In this document: one piece after another, positions 24,448 through 33,119 of the stretch
Layout of the letters: each line of letters begins with the position of its first letter
Numbering within the stretch: position 1 is the stretch's first letter
Assembly: GCA_031269465.1 (NCBI GenBank)
Contig: JAISZB010000210.1
Coordinates: 1-34,655, forward strand
Source: Clostridiales bacterium
GTDB lineage: Bacteria > Bacillota > Clostridia > Lachnospirales > WQUN01
DNA length: 34,655 bases
Direction of reading: 5' to 3'
Notes under the pieces: generated by a model
What the model saw: only the letters and a program-made list of their open reading frames with translations
What the model was told of the DNA's origin: nothing
The model's database searches: none
Made by a program: the position numbers and the translations under genes

Positions 24448-24909
24448 TTGGGTCCTTCAAAGCTGGTTCGCATGGTAAACTTATTCTTGATGATCACAAT
24501 AATGGCAAGTTGCGCCAAAACAGCATCAGATACGGGAACATCTGCCGCTCACACAGATCCGCCGAAGAGCGAACGTGTGGAGGCGCTCAGTATTTACATG
24601 GCATGGAACGGCGCCGGCGGGGAGTCTATTGATTATTCATTTGATAAAGAAGGAGTCATCGAGAAAACTTCAAGACCTGTCAATACACCGGAATCAGGCG
24701 AAGAGGATGAGTTCGTGATAGAAGACCTTGACGCGCCTGGCGGTCGGAATTTTTGGTTTAAGGGAGTAATTCCCGACGATGTGGAACTGCTGTTTACAGT
24801 CACCGGCGAAGCCGGAAAAACTGTTTATGAAGAAAGATATGCGATTAGGGTTTACGATGATTTGACACTGGTTGTTATAAGCAAAAAAACAGCCGATATG
24901 CGTGAGTGA
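24448..24909 (+). CDS. Putative lipoprotein, unknown function
   Basis: This 153-residue protein has a short basic start (MGPSKLVRMV), a hydrophobic stretch (NLFLMITI) and a lipobox MASC with lipidated Cys22. It would be anchored to the outer face of the cell membrane after signal peptidase II cleavage. The start TTG 24448 has AGGAGG (24437-24442) five bases upstream. The mature part is Ser/Thr- and acid-rich, then beta-strand-like (AWNGAGGESIDYSF, GGRNFWFKGVIPDDVELLFT). No domain is recognised. It lies between the two FGSAKEGLL paralogues, so a signal-sensing role in that cluster is possible but unproven. Confidence 0.75.
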   Translation: MGPSKLVRMVNLFLMITIMASCAKTASDTGTSAAHTDPPKSERVEALSIYMAWNGAGGESIDYSFDKEGVIEKTSRPVNTPESGEEDEFVIEDLDAPGGRNFWFKGVIPDDVELLFTVTGEAGKTVYEERYAIRVYDDLTLVVISKKTADMRE

Positions 24910-24950
24910 GCTTAAAGATTCCGTGATGCAATTGAAAGGTGCGATTAGTA

Positions 24951-26159
24951 ATGAACTACAGGGACGCGCTGCAGGAGTTGATTCGCCAAAAGGGCAAGTC
25001 CATCGGCGGCTCTGCGTTTGTGAAGGGCAACATTCCCGAAAAGAAGATACTAAACGCAGTGCGGGAATTTGCGGATGGGGTTAGCGCGGAGGATGTTTTT
25101 TTTCTGCTGGATACAACCGTATTCGGTTCCGCTAAGGAAGGGCTGTTGCTGACGGACACGGCGCTCTATATGAAATGCGTGGCCGAGAAAGCCAGCGGCA
25201 TGGCCTATGATAATTTGGATTACTGTGAGGTTGAGTTCGCCAAAAATGGTAAAGATACGGAGTCCATACTGGTCATTCACGGGAAAAGCTGGGAGAAGGT
25301 TAATTTTAATACGATAGGCCCGGCAAAAAGTCCGCTGGCTGATTTAATCGAGAGCGTTGCATCTTTATACAACGAGGCTTCCGGAGAAAACGACGTGCCC
25401 ACTAATGAATACGCCGAACGCTCCATTCGGCAGCCGGAACGCGGCCGTCAGGCTGATCAGTCTGCTCGGCGGCGGGGGCCGGAACGTACGGAAATCCGGC
25501 GTCCGCAATACGAAGAATCGCCGCGCTCGGCGTTAAAACCAATCGCCGCGTATTCCGACGTTGTGAAAGAAACCTACATAAAAATATTGGCGGATTTTAT
25601 TAAGTATATGGACGCGGACAGTCAGCCGCTCCTGCGGGAATTTTTCTGCATCCTGGAAAGAATTGAAGCTGGCGGCCAATTGACTTGGTGGGCAGAAGAT
25701 TTTTTCAAAAACAATGAACGGATTGATTTTGAAGAGTTGAATTGGAATGACGACTTTCGTTTCCCCGTGACCGGTTCCGTGTTGAAAAGCATGATATATT
25801 TATTCAGCCTGTGGTCTAAGGACGATCCGGCGGACGACGGTTATCTGTCTAATATGTCCGACTATTTGCATGACGGCAATTTCATCGCGGACGGTTCGGA
25901 ATCGTCCGTCACGCCGTATGATCAGCAAATAGAATTTTACTGGGATCTCTATGACTTCGACGACAGTTGGATCAGTGGGGATAGTTCTTTGCGCGAGCTG
26001 AAAGACGAGGCGGGCAAATTAGGGCTCAGGGCAAGGGAGATAGGCCTGCCGATTGAAACCGCGTATTTGAGCGGCGCGTTGTACGGCGTTTCGCAGCGGA
26101 CAGCCGCGCGGTATTTGAATTATATCGGCGCCGGCGCACTGCTGGGGTTAAGAGCATAG
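24951..26159 (+). CDS. Two-domain protein with N-terminal FGSAKEGLL domain, unknown function
   Basis: This 402-residue protein starts at ATG 24951, with AAAGG about ten bases upstream. The N-terminal domain (about 1-140) matches the whole 157-residue protein encoded at 23493: DVFFLLDTTVFGSAKEGLLL (47-66), then TALYMKCVAE and a terminal helix. A charged, Arg/Pro-rich linker (about 150-190) leads to a C-terminal helical domain (about 195-402) with ETYIKILADFIKYMDADSQP, AEDFFKNNERIDFEELNW and IGLPIETAYLSGALYGVSQR. The second domain is not recognised. No signal peptide or membrane segment is seen. It is separated by 16 bases from the zinc-ribbon gene, indicating cotranscription. Confidence 0.85.
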   Translation: MNYRDALQELIRQKGKSIGGSAFVKGNIPEKKILNAVREFADGVSAEDVFFLLDTTVFGSAKEGLLLTDTALYMKCVAEKASGMAYDNLDYCEVEFAKNGKDTESILVIHGKSWEKVNFNTIGPAKSPLADLIESVASLYNEASGENDVPTNEYAERSIRQPERGRQADQSARRRGPERTEIRRPQYEESPRSALKPIAAYSDVVKETYIKILADFIKYMDADSQPLLREFFCILERIEAGGQLTWWAEDFFKNNERIDFEELNWNDDFRFPVTGSVLKSMIYLFSLWSKDDPADDGYLSNMSDYLHDGNFIADGSESSVTPYDQQIEFYWDLYDFDDSWISGDSSLRELKDEAGKLGLRAREIGLPIETAYLSGALYGVSQRTAARYLNYIGAGALLGLRA

Positions 26160-26175
26160 CGAGGAGGCGGCGTTT

Positions 26176-26535
26176 ATGTATTGTAAGAATTGCGGAGAGC
26201 AAATGAACGACGGCGTAAAATTTTGCCCGTCCTGCGGTGCGTCTCAAGATTCAGCAGGCCCGAGTGGCAGATCGCGGCCAGAAGCCAGAGATCACGCCGC
26301 CATTGGTGATCGTATTGAGCACGTACGCGATAAGTCGATCAAAGAAGGACAAAAGCAGGGCAAAAGAGGGTGCCTGATATCCATATTGGTGTTGGTTCTG
26401 ATTATCGTGATTGGGTTTATAGCCGTTAGCACGCTTTATTATGACGATGTAAACGATGTCTGGAAATTACCATTTGGCGTAATTTTATCGACGCTTTCTG
26501 CACGAGGTTTAGAAGATATATTTGCGGTAAGATAA
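26176..26535 (+). CDS. Zinc-ribbon membrane protein
   Basis: This 119-residue protein has an N-terminal zinc ribbon with Cys3-x2-Cys6 and Cys18-x2-Cys21 (MYCKNCGEQMNDGVKFCPSC), a charged middle, and one transmembrane segment (about 73-92, LISILVLVLIIVIGFIAVST). The ribbon would face the cytoplasm. Short proteins of this type are common in Firmicutes as membrane adaptors. GAGGAGGCGG lies just upstream of the ATG and the gene follows the preceding gene by 16 bases, so it ends the cluster. A possible partner is the cytoplasmic two-domain protein before it. Confidence 0.85.
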   Translation: MYCKNCGEQMNDGVKFCPSCGASQDSAGPSGRSRPEARDHAAIGDRIEHVRDKSIKEGQKQGKRGCLISILVLVLIIVIGFIAVSTLYYDDVNDVWKLPFGVILSTLSARGLEDIFAVR

Positions 26536-26567
26536 GATTCTTGACAGTGAAAAATTCTCGACAATAA

Positions 26568-26700
26568 TAAAAAAATATAGCGCTAAAACAGAAAAAGTGT
26601 TATCCTGAATTTCTCAAAAGACAAGGAGAACGCTTACGGAGAGGGCTATACAGATAGTATAACGCATTTCCCTCCGAAAGGCTATGCATAAACATGTGGC
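26568..26700 (-). pseudogene. Second broken copy of the IS701-like element (3' end plus internal fragment)
   Basis: Bases 26619-26650 repeat 13919-13950 exactly (32 bases). ATATAGCGCT (26575-26584) and AGGGCTATAC (26642-26651) are a degraded version of the same terminal inverted repeat. Directly next to it, 26654-26691 is the inverted form of 12908-12945, reading MHSLSEGNALYY on the minus strand. The internal and terminal parts of the element have therefore been joined by deletion. Confidence 0.65.
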
Positions 26701-26752
26701 GCCGCGCTTCGCAAGGAAGCCGCTGAGTTGCTCATTGATCATGTGTCTATTC

Positions 26753-26781
26753 TTGACAATTCTAGAGCTGAGGCATATAGT
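26753..26781 (+). promoter_or_regulatory. Promoter of the AAA-ATPase gene
   Basis: TTGACA (26753-26758) and TATAGT (26776-26781) are 17 bases apart, about 75 bases before the ATG at 26857, which has GAGGTG as its ribosome site. The transcription and translation start signals of the gene look intact although the coding region is interrupted. Confidence 0.55.
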
Positions 26782-26856
26782 TAAGACAAGAAGAATTTGG
26801 CACAAGCGCGAATCGAAGCGCAGGTTATCATGTGACTCAAGAAATGAGGTGTCAAA

Positions 26857-27066
26857 ATGTCTCAAAAAGAATATGACATTGGGCTTGGAATGGACGATTT
26901 CACCCTAATAAGGGAGAGATTCCAATATTATATGGAACTGTTCCGACAACTCTATTGCATTATTCACCAGTCAAAACAGCATAAAATTCTTGCAGAAAAG
27001 TTCAAAATTGAAGAGAATATATGTTTAAATTTGCAAAACTTATCAATAAATTTGCATATTTCTTAG
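26857..27066 (+). pseudogene. N-terminal fragment of the AAA-ATPase gene
   Basis: MSQKEYDIGLGMDDFTLIRE is the typical opening of AAA-ATPase-like/PD-(D/E)XK proteins, in which it is normally followed at once by a YYVDKT-type segment. Here that segment (FYYIDKSLLVKEIV) appears only at about 27162. The intervening roughly 240 bases are very AT-rich and read as unrelated residues with a stop at 27064-27066. This fragment is therefore the detached start of the gene at 27186-28781. Confidence 0.6.
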
Positions 27067-27185
27067 ATTATGTATATGTTTTAATAAATTATATGGATAA
27101 ATAAAGCAACATTAACGACAAAATTATTCAAAATGGCCGTCACTTTGCAAACCGTCGGAATAGCTTTTATTATATCGACAAATCA

Positions 27186-28781
27186 TTGCTTGTCAAAGAG
27201 ATTGTCAAAGGCACGGGCTATGTGAAACTGATCACCCGTCCAAGAAGATTCGGCAAGTCCACCAACATGTCCATGATGAGGGAGTTTTTTGAGATAGGCA
27301 GAGATGGCGAGCCTGATCCAATGCTTTTCAAGGGGCTGGCGATAGAAGGGGAAAAGAGGATTTTTGAGGAGTGGTATCGGAAGCATCCAGTAATCCACAT
27401 CAACTTGTTTGCGATGTCCGCTTCGGATACCTTTGAAAGCTCAATCAATTTTCTGAGAGCCATAATCTCCGAAGAATGCAGAAGGCACCACTATTTGCAG
27501 GACAGCAGCCATGTCTTGGATTCTTTGAAGGAGACGCTTTTAAAGCTTGAGAAAAATGACGCCGATGTGGGAATAGTGCCTTTGGAGAAGCTTCTCACAA
27601 GCTTGCGCCTCATCTCGGAAGCTTTAAAATCTCATTACAGAGAGCCTTGCATTGTCCTAATAGATGAATATGACTCCCCATTCAACCACAAGTCCCAAGA
27701 CAGCTTTAGGGACAAGCTTTTGTCAAACCTGAGCGTGTTTTTCAGCTATGCATTCAAAGGCAACCGCAACGTGCTGCTGAATGTGGTCACTGGATGCCTG
27801 AGGATCGCAAATGAGAGCATTTTCACTGGGGCAAACAATCTCGCCGTCTTTGACTTGGATAGCAAGCGGTTCTCAAAGTTTTACGGAATGACCCATGAAG
27901 AGCTCGCGGCTGTGCTCCAAGACAAGGGATTGCTTGATCATTTTGACGAGTTCAAGACATGGTACAATGGATACAATTTTGGAGGAACTCTAGTTTACAA
28001 CACATCATCAGTTCTCAGCCATGTTAGCGCCTTGCTCCAGGATGAGGCGGCGATGCCCAAAAACCACTGGATCAACACCAGCAGGAACGACATCCTGGAA
28101 AGCGCCCTTGAAGGCGGTTACAACTACCATGTGGTGACCAGGCTGGTGGCGGGGGAGGCGGTTGCCCTTCCCCAAATCTCCGACACCATCACATACCGGG
28201 GCTTGATGAGGGAGGACTCAATTTGGAGCATTCTCTACTCGTCTGGGTACCTCACGAAAGTCATGGGCTCCAATGGCGAGTACCGGATTCCGAACGCCGA
28301 GGTCAAGACTGTTTTCGTTGAGTTCTACAAAGGCTATGTCAAAGGAAAGCTTGGCTTGGAGAAACTTAAAAACTTGCATGAAGCCATCTACACGCTTGAC
28401 GCAGGGTCGATTGAGGGCCTGCTCAAGGAGCTCCTGCTTTCGATGAGCTACCACGACACTGCGGTGAGCCATGAGGATGTGTACCATGATGTCTTCTTCG
28501 GAGCCTTGTTTGGATTGAACTGCTTGAGCAACAGGGAGGCTGGGCACGGACGATCCGACATTGAGGTGGAGTTTTCGGAGAGCCTGCTGGTGGCGGTGTT
28601 TGAGTTCAAGAGATTCGAGGGCAAGGACAAGAGCCTCTCAGACACGGCCCAGAGGGCATATAATCAAATATTCGGCCTAGGCTACATTGAGCTTCACAAG
28701 GCCAGGGGCTTTAAGATTGCGGCATTTGGAGTCGGATGCTCCGGGAAAGATTGCAAGGTTGCTGGAGGCTTGGTGTCTTAA
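27186..28781 (+). CDS. AAA-ATPase-like domain / PD-(D/E)XK nuclease superfamily protein (5' end disrupted)
   Basis: The visible 531 residues (frame open from about 27105, conventional start unclear) contain Walker A RPRRFGKST (18-26), Walker B CIVLIDEYD (155-163), a GMTHEEL and WYNGYNFGG region, and a C-terminal nuclease-like core with GRSDIEVE (455 onward) and EFKR (Glu473, Lys475). This is the PF09820 plus PF08011 architecture, abundant in gut anaerobes. Its role is not settled; mobile-element or defence functions have been suggested. The catalytic motifs are intact. The N-terminus lies apart at 26857, so the gene may be a pseudogene or use an internal TTG start. Higher GC than its 5' flank supports an insertion there. 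A terminator follows. Confidence 0.85.
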   Translation: MLVKEIVKGTGYVKLITRPRRFGKSTNMSMMREFFEIGRDGEPDPMLFKGLAIEGEKRIFEEWYRKHPVIHINLFAMSASDTFESSINFLRAIISEECRRHHYLQDSSHVLDSLKETLLKLEKNDADVGIVPLEKLLTSLRLISEALKSHYREPCIVLIDEYDSPFNHKSQDSFRDKLLSNLSVFFSYAFKGNRNVLLNVVTGCLRIANESIFTGANNLAVFDLDSKRFSKFYGMTHEELAAVLQDKGLLDHFDEFKTWYNGYNFGGTLVYNTSSVLSHVSALLQDEAAMPKNHWINTSRNDILESALEGGYNYHVVTRLVAGEAVALPQISDTITYRGLMREDSIWSILYSSGYLTKVMGSNGEYRIPNAEVKTVFVEFYKGYVKGKLGLEKLKNLHEAIYTLDAGSIEGLLKELLLSMSYHDTAVSHEDVYHDVFFGALFGLNCLSNREAGHGRSDIEVEFSESLLVAVFEFKRFEGKDKSLSDTAQRAYNQIFGLGYIELHKARGFKIAAFGVGCSGKDCKVAGGLVS

Positions 28782-28863
28782 GCAAGGATGTGACAGAAAC
28801 GAGTTTGAAATTTTACCTCCGTGACAGGGTGCCTCTAATTTATTGACAACCAACAGCAGAACT

Positions 28864-28900
28864 AAGCCAGGTCATCATGACCTGGCTTGTTTGTATTTTG
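28864..28900 (+). terminator. Terminator after the AAA-ATPase gene
   Basis: AAGCCAGGTCA (28864-28874) and TGACCTGGCTT (28878-28888) form a perfect 11-base stem with a 3-base loop. They are followed by GTTTGTATTTTG, a moderately T-rich tail. Confidence 0.6.
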
Positions 28901-28932
28901 TGAGTCCAGTTTCCTCCTGATTTCGCCTGTTT

Positions 28933-30145
28933 TTACGAAACCAGGAAGCCGCCGCCTGAAATGGCGGTGGGCCGCCCGCTTTTTTTTGAGGAAATAATCT
29001 TGAATGCAGGCAAACTGGGAAGCCGCAATAAAAAGGCGGGGATGCTTCTCCCTAAAAAATAGACCAGGGCTTCGACTGTGGCAAATTCACTGTTATTTGG
29101 CGTCCCGGCATGCCTGTATAAATAATTCTTGCAATTTGACGAGTATTCGGCGGAAGCCATTTGAACCAAGCCAAGCGCGGCGCCCGAAAAAGCCAAAAAC
29201 GCCTCGATCGCCCTGAGAGGCTTGAAAATGCCGCTCTTCGCCTTTTCGTCCAAGCCGGCTTCCAAGGCGGCTTGAACGCCTTTATAGTCGAGGCCGCGCA
29301 TTTTCGGCATGGATTCGCTCCAAAAGCGGCGGCTGAAGCCTTGCGGCGGATTTTCGGGGGAATCAAGCGCAGTTTTGATTTCAAGGCGCATTCCGTACAG
29401 TTCCATCATTTGCGTTGCGCCTGGCTGCAAATTGTTCGAAGCGAGGACTGTTTTCCTTCCGCCGGCCCCGGCTGCTGGGACGAATTTCAGCATTGCAGAG
29501 TTTTTGCCCCAGAGAAGATTCTTTTCATAATAATGCGCTGCTTCATTCGCTCCATATATGAAGGCTTCTACGCTTTTAAAGGATTCTGGATGGGAGAAAA
29601 GCCCGGCAAGCTTGATCCTGGCTCCTTTCATTCCGGGCTCGCCCGGCTTTCCCGCGCGCCCGGGGGCGGGCTCGCAGGCGGCGCTTACGAGCTTTGCGCT
29701 CTGCCGTGCCGGCTGCGCCGCCAAACGCTCTCTCTGAGATCAAAAAGGCCGTTTCGGACATGAAATGGCGATCAAGCGCGAGAAAGCGGCCTTTTCCCAT
29801 GGATGCGGCCAGAATCCCGGCGTCTGCGGCCATGCGGGCTATGCGCGCCGATTCGCCGCCCTTATCGGCTTTCTTCTTTTCGACGCTGTGCTTATCGGAT
29901 TTGCCGCCTTTGCTGCCTTTGCTGCCCTTTTTGCCTTCTGAGTCTGATCTTATTATGGAGTTCTATTATTATGGGAGTTGAGAATAATTTCAGCGGGCTC
30001 CCTACAGCGAGGCCGATGCATCCGAACATATGCCCGCGTATGAATTCAGGCTTCGAAGAATACCCGGAATCCCGGCGTGCGGCCGCGGCTCCGGGCATCT
30101 TCCCGCCTTCCTTGCTTTGGGCCATCGCCAAGCAGGATGAATTTA
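28933..30145 (-). pseudogene. DDE transposase (IS4/IS701-like), full length but frameshifted
   Basis: Three minus-strand frames in order make a nearly complete transposase. The first has AMAQSKEGGKMPGAAAARRD and PEFIRGHMFGCIGLAVGS. The second has KADKGGESARIARMAADAGI and GKGRFLALDRHFMSE, holding a catalytic Asp. The third has HPESFKSVEAFIYGANEAAH, then LYGMRLEIKTALDSPENPPQ with the expected catalytic Glu, and SRRFWSESMPKM followed by FKPLRAIEAFLAFSGAALGL. Frameshifts lie near 29930 and 29690. A position usually occupied by Asp reads VLASNNL, further evidence of decay. The element is inactive. Confidence 0.75.
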
Positions 30146-30164
30146 TCGTCGGCTTTATATTGAA

Positions 30165-30462
30165 TTGAACCAGGTTATTGCCGGATTTTCCTGTCGCTTT
30201 TGGAGCAAAGCCACGCCAAAGACTAACCGCTACCAAAAGAACGCATCCGCCCAAGAAGATTTCAGAAAAATCTCCAGTAAAAGGGAACGCGCGCGCATAC
30301 TGTCCGCATTCAAAGCGATTGAAGGCTTTGCCATGTTTAGCCGCATTGCTACTGGATGCCGGCAGAGTTAACTGTGCCGAGAGACGCTCGGAACAAGTGG
30401 TAATCAGCAACAGCAAAGTCGCCGACTATCGCGTTCAGCAGAACGACGTTGGCGGCTTCTAA
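30165..30462 (+). pseudogene. DDE transposase C-terminal fragment, opposite orientation
   Basis: GFSCRFWSKATPKTNRYQKN and RARILSAFKAIEGFAMFSRI match the C-terminal segment of the transposase encoded at 28933-30145 (SRRFWSESMPKM ... FKPLRAIEAFLAFSG), but on the other strand. After a shift near 30360 the end SNSKVADYRVQQNDVGGF follows. It is a separate truncated copy lying head to head with the other relic. Confidence 0.7.
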
Positions 30463-31016
30463 GGGCGACATCCGCGCCGCAGGCCCGGTTTACGGCAGCT
30501 TATAAAGACGGAAGCCAGACTGAAAAGCGCGGAGAACACGAAAATTAGGGGGGTTGAATTTCCCGCCGACGCATCTTTGAAACTCGTAATACTTAAAACG
30601 AGCGGCGTGAGGACGTTTCCACAAGCATAACCGGAAAACAAGCCGAGCGGCATACCGATAATAAGCCGTAGCAAGAGAGCCTGCCCGCGCATGACGCCCC
30701 GAATCTGCTTGCCAGTTGCGCTGAGCGTTTTAAGCAAGCCGTAAAATCTGATGTCTGCGGCGATTGTTCCCGCTATGTCGCTTTCATGCAGCATATTTTC
30801 GGGGAGCGCAAAGTCTAAATATTCCCGCGACAGCCACACTTGCCGCGCCTCCATTGCCGTGTCGCTTTGCCAATAACCTACAAGCGAAAAAGTTTCGGCG
30901 TATTTCCTATCGCCAACAGTAAACTCAAGCGGCACAGACGCGCTTATTTCAGCCAGAACGTCAAGTGCGTCAGGCGTAATCGTGTTACAGGCTATCTCTT
31001 TCGCGATTTTTTGCAT
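30459..31016 (-). pseudogene. FtsX-family ABC transporter permease fragment
   Basis: The 185 residues contain a periplasmic-type segment (SLVGYWQSDTAMEARQVWLS) and then FYGLLKTLSATGKQIRGVMR with GQALLLRLIIGMPLGLFSGY. This is the hallmark of FtsX/MacB-type permeases of peptide-antibiotic exporters, where a LGTTxKQIRRLV segment precedes a membrane helix. A second hydrophobic segment (LIFVFSALFSLASVFI) follows before a GC-rich nonsense end. The N-terminal anchor and the last helices are missing, so this is a piece from the middle of a longer protein (normally about 650-850 residues). Confidence 0.65.
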
Positions 31017-31280
31017 CGAGCTTTAGGGTCTGCAAGGATTGCCTGCGCGATAAAAAGTTGCTTCTGATCCTGAGAAATGTTGCTCGCATTTTCGTCCAGA
31101 ACTATATGATAGCCATAAGGCAGAGCGCGAATAAAGTGTCTGCACGTGCCGATCTCGCTGCTTCGGCAACCTTATTATCGCTCGCGTCAAGCCGCCCATA
31201 TCGGATATTGTCCATAATCGTTCCCTCGAACAGCCATGCATTCCTGAAGCACCATGTCTTCGCCGCACAATGCTAAATCC
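31017..31280 (-). pseudogene. ABC exporter ATPase remnant
   Basis: Joined minus-strand frames read WLFEGTIMDNIRYGRLDASD with NKVAEAARSARAD, then HIVLDENASNISQDQKQLF and IAQAILAD. This corresponds to the Q-loop to signature region of exporter-type ABC ATPases (usual forms GTIxDNIRYG, S-x-GQ-KQLL-x-IARA-x-L). The signature reads SQDQKQ and at least two frameshifts interrupt it. It runs directly into the FtsX-type fragment, although these come from different transporter classes. Confidence 0.65.
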
Positions 31281-31835
31281 TAACCCTGGGGTTTACTGAT
31301 AATTCTGGTCGGCGACATGTACTGATCTGCCTTTTTTTGTCTGCAATGATTGAGAAAGGCGTGTTCCTGTGGTATAATTTTGCTAGCGGCGCAACATGTT
31401 TGAGGGCAATTTACAGACGAGTGAAAACTGATTTTCACCTCAGATGAATTTGTGCGCGCCAACGCTGACGTATTCGCTTCACGCAAACCGACTAGGGTTA
31501 TATAGAGGGGGCTGTACCGCCATTTGTCCAGAACGAACGCGTCACGTTCTCGCGCCGATTCTTTCGACCGCTTCGTACACTGGCGTAAAATCAAGCATGA
31601 AAAAGTTGGCGGGTGATAGTAAACGCGGTTGAGCCGAAACTCATGAGCAAATTTGAAATTTGACTCTGAAAATTCTCGGATTGCAAAGAATAATGTTTCT
31701 GACGGCACCGCCACTGACGCCTCGCCGAAAACCTCAGAAACAGTGATGGCGCAGAGACAGAGCCCCAAAATCTTTAAGCTGGAATTGGCGTGACAGGCGG
31801 CCTATGACTGCGGTGAGAAAAGCTTTTAATATACT
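31281..31835. other. Region without a recognised gene
   Basis: The minus strand is open for 162 codons (31768-31280) but its product (starting MGLCLCAITVSEVFGEASVA) matches nothing I recognise, lacks a good ribosome site and runs into the ABC relic. The plus strand has only short frames. It probably is debris. Confidence 0.35.
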
Positions 31836-31877
31836 ATGCTCTATGCTTTGAAACAGGCAGAATGCGGAGGCGCAATT

Positions 31878-32810
31878 TTGAAAAATATGATAGAGATAAG
31901 AGTCAGGCTGAGCATTATAAAGCCCCTTGAAGACAGGGTTTCAGCGCTTAATCGCCGATTGTGGGATGCTGAGGCTGAAGCCGCAGCTTTGCTTAAAAAA
32001 TACGAAGAGGAAAGTCTTGATGTACAAAGGATTCAGAAAGATTCAATATGGAATTTTGCACAAAAAGTGATTGGAAAATTTGAAGCTCAGGTTGAAAAAG
32101 AAATTAAAGAAGAAATTGAGGCTAAAATCAATTATGACAGAGTTCTATCCGATATAAGCGAGCTTAAGAGGGAAAAGCGGGATCTTGGGCTTCGTCTGGC
32201 TGAGTTGCATCGCTTGGAGCGTGAATACGAGACGGAGCTGGAAAATCGCAGGATATATATCAACCAAAGGCTTTCTGAAACAGACGGATTGCAATATAAG
32301 AAGTACGATGAAAAAATCAAAGCCGTTGCAGGGCAGATAACCGAGATAAAAGAAGCTATAAATGCCGCGTCACACGTTAGTGCAACGGCTAAAAGCGCGG
32401 TAAAGTCATTTGAGAGCGCGGAGGGGTGGGCAACTTACGATATATGGGCGCGAGGCGGCTTAATTTCTCATATGGCCAAATATTCCCATATTGATGATGC
32501 TGAGGAATGCTTTAACCGGCTGTCATCCCAAATCAGAAATTTGAGTGCAGAGCTGAGTGATGTTCAAGACTTGCCAGCACCCTATTTGACTCAAATATCC
32601 GGAACTCAACGCACTATAGATTTTTGGTTTGACAACATATTTACGGATATTTCTGTGCGTTCACAGATTCGAGACAATATAGCGCAGCTCAAAGACCTGC
32701 TCGAAAAAGTAAGCGGCATTGAGGCAATTCTTGAAAGCAAATCCAGGGATCTGAACGTAAAGCTTTCAGACATCAAGCGTCGGCAAGAGGATCTGCTGGT
32801 TTCGCTGTAG
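31878..32810 (+). CDS. Coiled-coil protein, unknown function
   Basis: This 310-residue soluble protein is dominated by heptad-patterned helices in two blocks, about 5-165 (KPLEDRVSALNRRLWDAEAE; SELKREKRDLGLRLAELHRL) and about 215-305 (NRLSSQIRNLSAELSDVQDL; DNIAQLKDLLEKVSGIEAIL). A non-coil middle (about 175-210) contains EGWATYDIWARGGLISHMAK. The start TTG 31878 is preceded by GGAGG (31866-31870) at seven bases; ATG 31887 is a close alternative. No signal peptide or membrane segment is seen. The sequence is intact, unlike its neighbours. It is flanked by unrecognised DNA, so context gives no function. Confidence 0.8.
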   Translation: MKNMIEIRVRLSIIKPLEDRVSALNRRLWDAEAEAAALLKKYEEESLDVQRIQKDSIWNFAQKVIGKFEAQVEKEIKEEIEAKINYDRVLSDISELKREKRDLGLRLAELHRLEREYETELENRRIYINQRLSETDGLQYKKYDEKIKAVAGQITEIKEAINAASHVSATAKSAVKSFESAEGWATYDIWARGGLISHMAKYSHIDDAEECFNRLSSQIRNLSAELSDVQDLPAPYLTQISGTQRTIDFWFDNIFTDISVRSQIRDNIAQLKDLLEKVSGIEAILESKSRDLNVKLSDIKRRQEDLLVSL

Positions 32811-33119
32811 CATTCGCATGCATCCAGTCTGGACTTTCTAAGGAAGTGTAGTAGCAAGGCAATGATGATGGCGAGGCGCCTTTCACTAGCACTTGCAACA
32901 TATCAATGGCAAATGACGGCTTGACGATAAAACCGCACCTGTCTTGACGCAGATATCACCATCTGCTCAGACGAAAAAACCAAAATCCTGACTTCTCTGG
33001 GAGTCGGGCAGATAAGCTATACTTATTTTCATCGGAAAGTTCATCGGTGCATATGGCTGCAAATCAGTATATAGCAGTTTTAACCGTCTACTCGCCATCA
33101 GGCTGATGTGTGTCTAGTG
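32811..33119. other. Non-coding stretch
   Basis: No gene, RNA or clear regulatory structure is visible between the coiled-coil gene and the next remnant. Confidence 0.4.

Noticed and set aside
26541..26570. TTGACA with TAATAA as a promoter
   Set aside because: The -10 match is weak and it leads into an IS remnant and terminator-like hairpin; the better promoter for the next gene is at 26753.
28933..30145. Secreted or novel protein on the plus strand opposite the transposase (200 codons)
   Set aside because: The minus strand carries a recognisable transposase in three frames; the plus frame has no family features.
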